Shown here: positions 57,517 to 64,000 of the stretch, one piece after another
Layout of the letters: each line of letters begins with the position of its first letter
Numbering within the stretch: position 1 is the first letter of the stretch
Assembly (NCBI RefSeq): GCF_030445035.2
Contig: NC_080677.1
Span: 157,853,169 to 157,917,168 of the forward strand
Source of the DNA: Dasypus novemcinctus
Taxonomy: Eukaryota; Chordata; Mammalia; Cingulata; Dasypodidae
DNA: 64,000 bases
Direction: 5' to 3'
The notes under the pieces: model-generated
The model's database searches: none
What the model saw: only the letters and a program-made list of their open reading frames with translations
What the model was told of the DNA's origin: nothing
Translations under genes and position numbers: made by a program

Positions 57517-57582
57517 TTAGGACGTTACCAGGGATCAAACCCGGGACCTCGTATATGAAAGCAGGCATTCAACCTCTCCCTA
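57517..57582 (-). mobile_element. Truncated tRNA-Ala-derived SINE monomer
   Basis: Minus strand. The B-box half is preserved (plus GGGATCAAACCCGGGACC), the head is degraded. It lies 30 bases from another monomer in the same orientation. Confidence 0.6.
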
Positions 57583-57732
57583 AAAAGCTTTTTTTATGAG
57601 AGAAAAACAATACATAAAAGAGTTGTTTTTTCCACTGGTATCAAATCTATAAAGTTAATAGAAAAAACTTTATTTCACAGTTCAAAACACTGAGTGAATT
57701 AAATTTCTCAAAATAAAGTGATTTAAAATTAC

Positions 57733-57862
57733 CTTATGTTTTAGCATATTAATGTGAATATCCATCTCAATTTGATTGGTTTTTAAATCTCCATGGAAAC
57801 TAAGCTCTCCATTTTCATATTCATTTAACTTCTTTCTTGTCATTTTTAAGAGTTTCTTAAAT
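57733..57862 (-). CDS. ANKRD26: ANKRD26 coding exon, FKKLLKMTRKKLNEYENGE segment
   Basis: This 130-base exon is on the minus strand, with acceptor TTCCTGCAG (ending at 57,863) and donor GTAATT (from 57,732). One base completes a Gly codon, then 43 codons encode FKKLLKMTRKKLNEYENGE, LSFHGDLKTNQIEMDIHI and NMLKHK. It ends in phase 0 just before IDDLTAKLE of the next exon. The NEYENGELSFHGDLKT motif is a strong family signature. It was recognised by splice sites and phase, since the open frame is short. Two short tRNA-derived repeats lie about 150 bases downstream in the intron. Confidence 0.9.
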
Positions 57863-58999
57863 CTGCAGGAATGTACAGAGTGAGTGCATCAAGTTCTTTA
57901 AGAATTAATATTTAAAAATTATTTAAACAGATATTTTGTTCTTTTTATAAGGGAAAAACAAATCTATAAATTGCAACACTTTCATCTGTTTCAACCTAAA
58001 ATTGTCTGATAGGATAACTACCTAAATTGCAGTCGTAGGCTACTAAGATTGTGAAGAAAAATTTAATGACATACGAGGCAGATAAAGAGTTAATAATGTA
58101 CCACTATAAAGAGTTCTTACAATAAATTATTATTCATATCCATTTTAGTATGCTAATGTAAAGCACTAATATTTGTTAAATATTAGCTATAAATCCTATA
58201 TTAGGATCTGAGGTGAAGAAAAGTCTAATTATACATGAATGTTTTACAGAGACATAAAAGTCCATCTTGCTACCTATTGACCACAAGCTATCAACAAGAA
58301 GAGAAATATTAAAAAAAAAAAAAAAAAAGAAACAAGAAGAGAGTGTACTCGAAAACACCACGGAGATTACTGAAAGTATGTAAAAAAAACAAAACTGGAG
58401 AGAAAGATCTTTGAAGTCTAAATCCAGGGAAAAAAAGGAAACAGGGAGAGCTTTAGTAGAAAGGAAATCAGCAGAGAGATAATGTATAACAGTCTCTTAA
58501 AGATGGCTTTAAGAAGAGATCTAGAGACCTTTGCTAGTACAATGTTAAAATGAAAGGGGCGCAAAACCATGTAGAAAAAGACATAGTGAAATGAGAGAAA
58601 ACAATTGGTCAGATTCAGAGAACAAATTAAGGTCTCAGCAAAAAACAGAGAGGAAGCCATGGTGGGGGTTTCAAACACTGGGAATATTCTTCCATTAAAA
58701 AAATTCGGAGGGGTTGTAAAACATGACCATTTTATTCTTCTTTAATCATACATATATTTTTATATGTATATTTATAGCTCAAAAAATAGAGACAGAAACA
58801 ACATAAAAGCCAAAAGAATTTATGATGTTGTTATAGAAGACACAGATAGGTTTTTAGATATTAAAATATTTGAATGCTAAAGGGAACACCACTACTAAAA
58901 AGACAGTTAACAAAGAATATCGTACTGAAATAAAAATACAGGGTAGATGAGGAAGAGTGAAGCAGACATCATACATGCAAAAGGCACTGTCATAATGTA

Positions 59000-59062
59000 G
59001 GAACTCTGTACTTTATGCATGATTTTTTGATAAACTTACAACTTCTCTACAGAAAAAAGGAA
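59000..59062 (+). mobile_element. Short L1 3'-end remnant
   Basis: GGAACTCTGTACTTTATGCA and TAAACTTACAACTTCTCTAC match the last bases of the old L1 3'UTRs at 4,470-4,526 and 53,725-53,784. About 60 bases are recognisable. Confidence 0.5.
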
Positions 59063-59256
59063 TTGTCATTATTGTTTTAAAGTCATTATTAAGGGTTATA
59101 GATTATGCTGTTTCTGAAGTAAACTTTAAAATAATTTTTTATTATGAAAATGCAAATACAAAATGAATTTGTGTTCAGATTTTAATTAGTAAAATTAAAT
59201 TATTGCTAACTCAAATAATTTTATAGTTAAATGATACAAAAATATTAAAATCTTAC

Positions 59257-59369
59257 CCAATAATCTCTTTTTCTAATTCACTATTTTTCTTCATTTCTTG
59301 ATCCAAACTATATTCCAAAGATTGTTTTAACTCCGTAAGTTTCTTTAATTGTTCTTTTTCTTCCTCAGA
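59257..59369 (-). CDS. ANKRD26: ANKRD26 coding exon, SEEEKEQLKKLTELKQSLE segment
   Basis: This 113-base exon is on the minus strand, with acceptor TTTTTTCCAAG (ending at 59,370) and donor GTAAGA (from 59,256). It enters in phase 0 and encodes 37 codons, SEEEKEQLKKLTELKQ through MKKNSELEKEII, plus two bases of Gly. The acceptor is an AAG preceded by a long T run. The next exon supplies the last base of the Gly codon, then FKKLLK. The sequence is coiled coil with heptad leucines. No disabling changes are seen. Confidence 0.88.
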
Positions 59370-59899
59370 CTTGGAAAAAAATTTTTGATAAAATTATTTT
59401 TTTAAATATCGTGACTTATTTTTTTAAATATTATTTTTCATGAGTCTGTGACTCCTATGTGTTTAGATGGGTTTATAAAATGCAGTTTATAAGCCTTATA
59501 CCAATAAGGACAGGTTTAAAAATATGACTTTTTTTAAAGCAGCTTAAATTGATTTTATATTTTCATCATTATATTTTCTGAAGTTTAAGCCATCAAAATT
59601 TGTTAAAAACAGGTTTTTACATGTAAAGTACAAAGTATTAATAAAAAAATTGTAAAAAAGAATATATATAAAATGAGAATCTTTACATTTTAGTTCCTAA
59701 AGATGCCCTAGTAACACCTTCATCAAAAGTTCTAAATATTCCAAGTTTTGTTCAATCACCTCTCATTGAGACAATCTTTGGAAAATTTACATGTGGTCCC
59801 CATTACATTTTTGATCCTCACCTGACTTAAGGATCAGATAAATACTCTCATTATCTGCAAGCATTTTTCCACAGGTTTCAATTTCCCTTTTTCTATTAA

Positions 59900-61135
59900 C
59901 CCTTCTCTCTTTAAATAGTTTAAGCAGTCTTCTGTAATATGCAAAAGCATAACTTTTATCTGATTCTTGTGGCCTTTTCTATCATCCTGTTTCTCCTCAT
60001 CCATTGAACTTTAGTATTCTTAACGCATGGTCTCATCCACAGAGCCATCCTTTCATCATTGTTCTCTTTTACACTAAAAACTCATTTTCAATCGTGTTTT
60101 AGTTTGTCAAGAGGTTGTGATGCGAAGTATCAGAAATGTGTTGGTTTTTTATAAAGGGGATTTATCTGATGTAAAAGCTTACAGTTCAAAGTCGTGAAAT
60201 GCACAAATGAAGGCATCAGAAGAGAAGCTTTCTCACCAAAGTCAGCTACCAGGAAGCAAAAATGGCTGCTGATCTCTGCCAAGGTCTCTGCCTCCCCCTG
60301 CCCAGAACCTACTGTCTCTTGGAGCCCAGGTTCCAGAGCCCAGCTGTCAGCTATCAGGCATAAGGCTTGTCTCCTTCCAGGCTTCCTCTATCAGTCTCAG
60401 CTGCTCCACTCTCTTCCCAAGTTCAGCTGCAAGCTACCAGCATATGCTTATCTGTCCCTGGGCCAGAGCTCTTCGAGCTTCCAGGGGGGCTTCTTGCCTT
60501 GCAGTCCTCTTTCACATGGCAGGATCAATATACACGGCAGTTCCCTATTCCTCTGTCTGTATGTCTCTGTGGGTCTCCATTTTTATCAGACCCAGCAAAA
60601 GGGTGCAGGCTCAAAATGAGTCATGCCTCACTGAAGTAGTCCAATTGAAAGGGTCTCAGCCCCACAGGAATGGATTACTAGCTCACAAACATAATCTTTC
60701 CCTTTTGGGAATTCATAAAACAATTCCAAACTGCCATAGGCCCCAAGGGCCTTTTTTATCACTTACCCTTCTCTACTTCTCAGCCTTTTAACAGTGACCA
60801 CGCCCTCCCTTCTCTTCCCCTAACCTCACTTATTTCTAAATGACAGTAATACTGGTGTTTAGTCCTTGGCCCTTTCCACTCCTTTTTTAAAACTCTCTGA
60901 GTTCCTTAAATCTCAAAGACTTAATCCTGAGATTCTCTATGCTACATTTCCAGCCTTAACCTCTTTACTGAATCATCTGTACTTTTACCTCTTCCTTCTG
61001 GTTCACTTCTCATAGCCAATATTCTCAACACATTCATTAATTCAGGGTGTGGGTTACCTTTGCAAATAGTTAGTCTCCTATATTCTATGTTGATTCTCAC
61101 TGCTTTTGAGTGTGTTGTTACTTTCTACTCTCGGA
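59900..61135 (+). mobile_element. L2-like fragment split by an LTR
   Basis: The flanks (about 59,900-60,094 and 60,746-61,135) are diverged L2-like plus-strand sequence; GTTTAGTCCTTGGCCCTTT followed by CTCAAAGACTTAATCCTG aligns with the L2 reverse-transcriptase region. The LTR at 60,095-60,736 interrupts it. It lies in the ANKRD26 intron between the two most upstream visible exons. Assignment is tentative. Confidence 0.4.
60095..60736 (-). mobile_element. LTR of a related subfamily, about 640 bp
   Basis: On the minus strand it starts TGGCAGTTTGGAATTGTTTT and ends near CTTGACAAACTAAAACA. The region TATAAAGGGGATTTATCTG corresponds to the poly(A)-signal side of the other LTRs. No TSD was found. 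It lies in the ANKRD26 intron, in the same orientation as the gene. Confidence 0.55.
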
Positions 61136-61774
61136 GGACACCCTCACACTTTTTCTTGTTTTGTTTTGTTTGCCAGTAAATATATGACATTTATTTACCC
61201 TAACAACCAAATAAATATAAATTAAAATAATGCAAAAACATCTTTGTCTAACAAATTGACCAAAAAAAAAAAGTTTTAATGGTCATTTTCAATTATTGGC
61301 AAGTTACAGAAACCAGACAACTGATAAACCCTTTTTGAGGGGGGGATTATCTGTAAAATCCTTAAAACTCTGTATTTTTTTTTAACATTTTAATTTAATT
61401 TCTAGTTATTGATCCTGAAATAAAAAGTGTGTATACACATTTAGTTACAAGGATATTAGCTCAATATTTATTTATAATAGCTAAAAACTGGAGAGAGCCA
61501 AAATGTCCAGTCACAAGAGATTGGTTAAATGCTAGGGTCCATCTATAAAATGAAATACCAGCAGTCATTTAAAATGATATTTTAAAGGAATGTTTTCATG
61601 ATGTTTTAGTATATATAATGTGCATTAAGAGAACAAATTGGGTGATAAAACCATTAGGATCCCATTTAAAACATGTAAATTTTTGCATTTAATGGCTGGG
61701 AAGGTTTAAACCATAATATTAAGAATGGTTATCTCTAAGTGGAATTATGAGTAGATTTTCACCCTCACTCTTGA
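61136..61774 (+). repeat. Possible ancient LINE remnant
   Basis: AATAGCTAAAAACTGGAGAG, CCATCTATAAAATGAAATACC and AATGGTTATCTCTAAGTGG occur in the order of an old LINE 3' region. They are strongly diverged; family not determined. Confidence 0.35.
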
Positions 61775-62262
61775 GATGTGATGGTCACTCTTACGTGTTA
61801 ATCTGGCTAGGCTATCTTGTATAAAGTTATTTAATCAAACACCAACCTAGGTGTTGCTGTGAAGGTATTTTGTAGATGTGGTTAACATCTACTATCATTC
61901 GATTTTAAATAAAGGAGATTACTCTTGATAATGTGGGTGGACCTCAACCAACCAGTTGAAGGCCTTAAGAGTAAAAACTGAGGTTTCCCAGAGAAGAAAT
62001 TCTGCCTCAAGACATTAAACTCCCTGCCTGAGTTTCCAGTGTGTCAACTTGCCCTACATATTTGATTCAAGACCCCAGCATCAACTCTTGCCTGAGTATC
62101 CACCCTCCAGTCTGCACTACAGATTTCAGACTTTACCGACCTCACAACTGCATGAGCTAACTCCTCAAAACAAAATCACATATACACGTACAAATATACA
62201 TATATATACATACATAATAACCTATTGGTTCTGTTTTCTCTGGAGAACCTTGAGTGACAGCA
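61775..62262 (+). mobile_element. MaLR-like LTR remnant in an ANKRD26 intron
   Basis: GTGATGGTCACTCTTACGTG, then GTTGCTGTGAAGGTATTTTG and AACCAGTTGAAGGCCTTAAG, and the terminal CCTATTGGTTCTGTTTTCTC with a TA/CA-rich stretch before it, follow the consensus order of a common mammalian LTR-type repeat. The exact family is not determined. Confidence 0.5.
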
Positions 62263-63817
62263 GATGTTGACCAGTATAGTTTGTCTTCTTTTTCTTTTAT
62301 AATGCAAAACTTTTCCACAAGGGTTAGATTATCAGTTGTTTGCCTCTGTTTTCTTTGAATAATTTCCTATTCCACAGACCTGACCTTATGGAAGTCTTGT
62401 TCTGAAGTTCCTTTAAAATGCACACTCAACTGTACAGTCAGGACCTTGAGTCTGCTGGAGCTATCTCTTCTTTTCAATCCAGATTCTTGACCTTGAAATT
62501 ATGCTGATCAAATTTCTTAACCCAGGTAGTGTCTGGCTTAGGCACTCTTGAGAAGGAAACCCTCTGGAGAAGTTAGGGGCTATTAATTGAGTTGGTTGAA
62601 ATCTGACTCTTAATAAATTTTGATTCAACAGGGTAGACCTCAAAGTGGCTAATAATCCTATGTAACAATCCTACCTTATTACTTTGGGCTTCTACAGAAA
62701 ATCTCTCATTATTCCAGAATAAGCTTAAATTTTGCTATCATTTTGGGTTACAGTCTTATAAATTTTTCAATTTTTGACACCTAATAGATTGTAAGGGGAT
62801 ATCTCTGGCACTTTCAATAACAGAAGACTCCATTATCAACATTTTGTCATATCACTTGTATGGAAAGTGTACTGATACAATGAGGCTACTTTATATGTAA
62901 TCTAGAAAAAATAATTTTCAGTGTTTCTTCAACCACAAGAATGTCTTCCAGACCAGTCAGCATAAATGTTCTAATTCTCTTGGGAGTATACTGACAGAAG
63001 AATTGCATGCATCTAGATTTTTAAACTTAAACTACTTAGTAGGATCATCTACTTTACTGTTCTACCTTAATACTCATAATGCAACCTTCTGATCTTCATT
63101 CTACTTCAAGGACAGGAAAATCCTCTTCTGCTTGGTAAAAGATTTACATAGTTTTCAACATACATTAATAAATTGGCATCCTGGATTACACATCAAACTT
63201 CTTTAAATTTGGATTTTATTAAATCTTTGAAGAGCTGATTAACTTGGGTACATGGGGAAAAACTTAGTTTCTGAACTTCAATGTTAGGAGTACTACGTAA
63301 TTCTGTGGGACCCTGTTTGAGCAGCCATTTCTACTTTCTCACTGGCATCTCTTTTCTTTTTCCAAATCCAGCAATGAGAAAATACATTCCTTTGGTAAAA
63401 ATACTTGCATAGGACCTAATATTAATTCCTAATCAGGTATAAAATTTATAATATTAAAAAGAATTCAATCTCAAAATCTTAAATCAAGAGTTTGGACTAC
63501 ATGAGAAACTCAGACTTCTACATCAAATCATTACTCACATGTCTTGGAATTTTAAAAATATATTATAAAGTATAATTCTTAGAGAATTACAATCTTATTA
63601 AAATGTTACTACAAAATCTCTAATTTTATGACTTTAGCCTACTTCCTCTATAAAGTAATGAGGAATTATATTACTTATAGCAAGCAGTATCAATACAAAT
63701 ACAATAATTATTTAATATCAGTGAGACTTTTCATATTGTCTAGAATATTCTTATAAACTACTAATAAAGAAGTAGAATTTCCTTTTGCATATGACAGAAA
63801 TCAAGAACTTGACTTAC
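62263..63817 (-). other. ANKRD26 intron, no repeat recognised
   Basis: AT-rich, single-copy-looking sequence next to the most upstream visible exon. The frame at 62,461-62,643 has no domain. Nothing is supported. Confidence 0.5.
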
Positions 63818-63911
63818 CGAATTTGAACCTGACAGGTTTTTCTGAAGCTGTTCAATTTTGCCCAGTTGCTTTTTGACTGTAACTTTTAACTTGGTGTTTT
63901 CAATTTCAAGC
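63818..63911 (-). CDS. ANKRD26: ANKRD26 coding exon, LEIENTKLKVTVKKQLGK segment (leftmost exon of gene seen)
   Basis: This 94-base exon is on the minus strand, with acceptor ACATTTTAG (ending at 63,912) and donor GTAAGT (from 63,817). One base completes a codon from an exon beyond the window, then 31 codons encode LEIENTKLKVTVKKQLGK and IEQLQKNLSGSNS, ending in phase 0 before SEEEKEQ. It is the most upstream exon visible. The rest of the gene (ankyrin repeats, earlier coiled coil, promoter) lies past position 64,000. Together the eight exons give a 418-residue open frame. Confidence 0.88.
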
Positions 63912-64000
63912 CTAAAATGTATATTTTAAAATAATCATTCTCACACATAGATTAAAAAAATACTACATAATTTCTGAACAAACACCTGAAGATATAATTA

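Larger units (their letters stand above)
55958..59256 (-). other. ANKRD26 intronic sequence around the 57,733-57,862 exon
   Basis: Apart from the LTR-like repeat (56,380-56,945), the two SINE monomers, an 18-A run near 58,311-58,328 and a short L1 remnant, nothing is recognised. The minus-strand frames at 58,176-58,678 show no domain. Confidence 0.5.

Noticed and set aside
43437-63911. The minus-strand exons as a decayed ANKRD26-family pseudogene
   Set aside because: All eight exons have GT-AG borders, matching phases, no stops and no frameshifts over 418 codons, so an active gene is far more likely.

Overview
The window is mammalian nuclear DNA, almost certainly from a xenarthran and most likely an armadillo (Dasypus). 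The key marker is a tRNA-Ala-derived SINE whose head reads GGACTTGGCCCAGTGG, with a B-box-like GGTTCAAACCC about 50 bases later and an AAATAAAT-rich tail. This is the DAS-SINE type described from the nine-banded armadillo. About ten long or dimeric copies, several partial copies and seven short monomers lie here, many with clear target-site duplications (TSDs). No bacterial-style operon, CRISPR array or rRNA gene is present.

Layout. Positions 1-43,300 are intergenic and consist mostly of nested retrotransposons: L1 copies on both strands, L2 fragments, ERV-L internal pieces with LTRs, MaLR-like LTRs, hAT-type DNA transposons and SINEs. One near-full-length L1 lies on the minus strand (about 9,270-17,850). 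It is interrupted by an intronless JAM3 retrocopy (14,221-16,050) bounded by 13-base TSDs. A second minus-strand L1 occupies about 23,615-29,600. A full-length plus-strand L1 (about 36,490-43,278) has its own TSD and a 5' region built of nine tandem units of about 110 bp.

The only conventional gene is on the minus strand from 43,437 to beyond the right edge. It comprises eight 3'-terminal coding exons of ANKRD26, all with GT-AG boundaries, consistent phases and an uninterrupted 418-residue reading frame ending at a TGA at 43,437-43,439. The encoded part is the C-terminal coiled coil; the ankyrin repeats and promoter lie outside the window. The introns carry further L1, SINE and LTR insertions.

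Most notable observation: the JAM3 retrocopy does not begin with the JAM3 signal-peptide exon. Its 5' 185 bases look like Tigger1 DNA-transposon sequence, joined to JAM3 where a Tigger splice donor would lie. The retrocopy therefore appears to preserve a spliced chimeric transcript with a transposon-derived first exon. I found no convincing new enzymatic or defence system.
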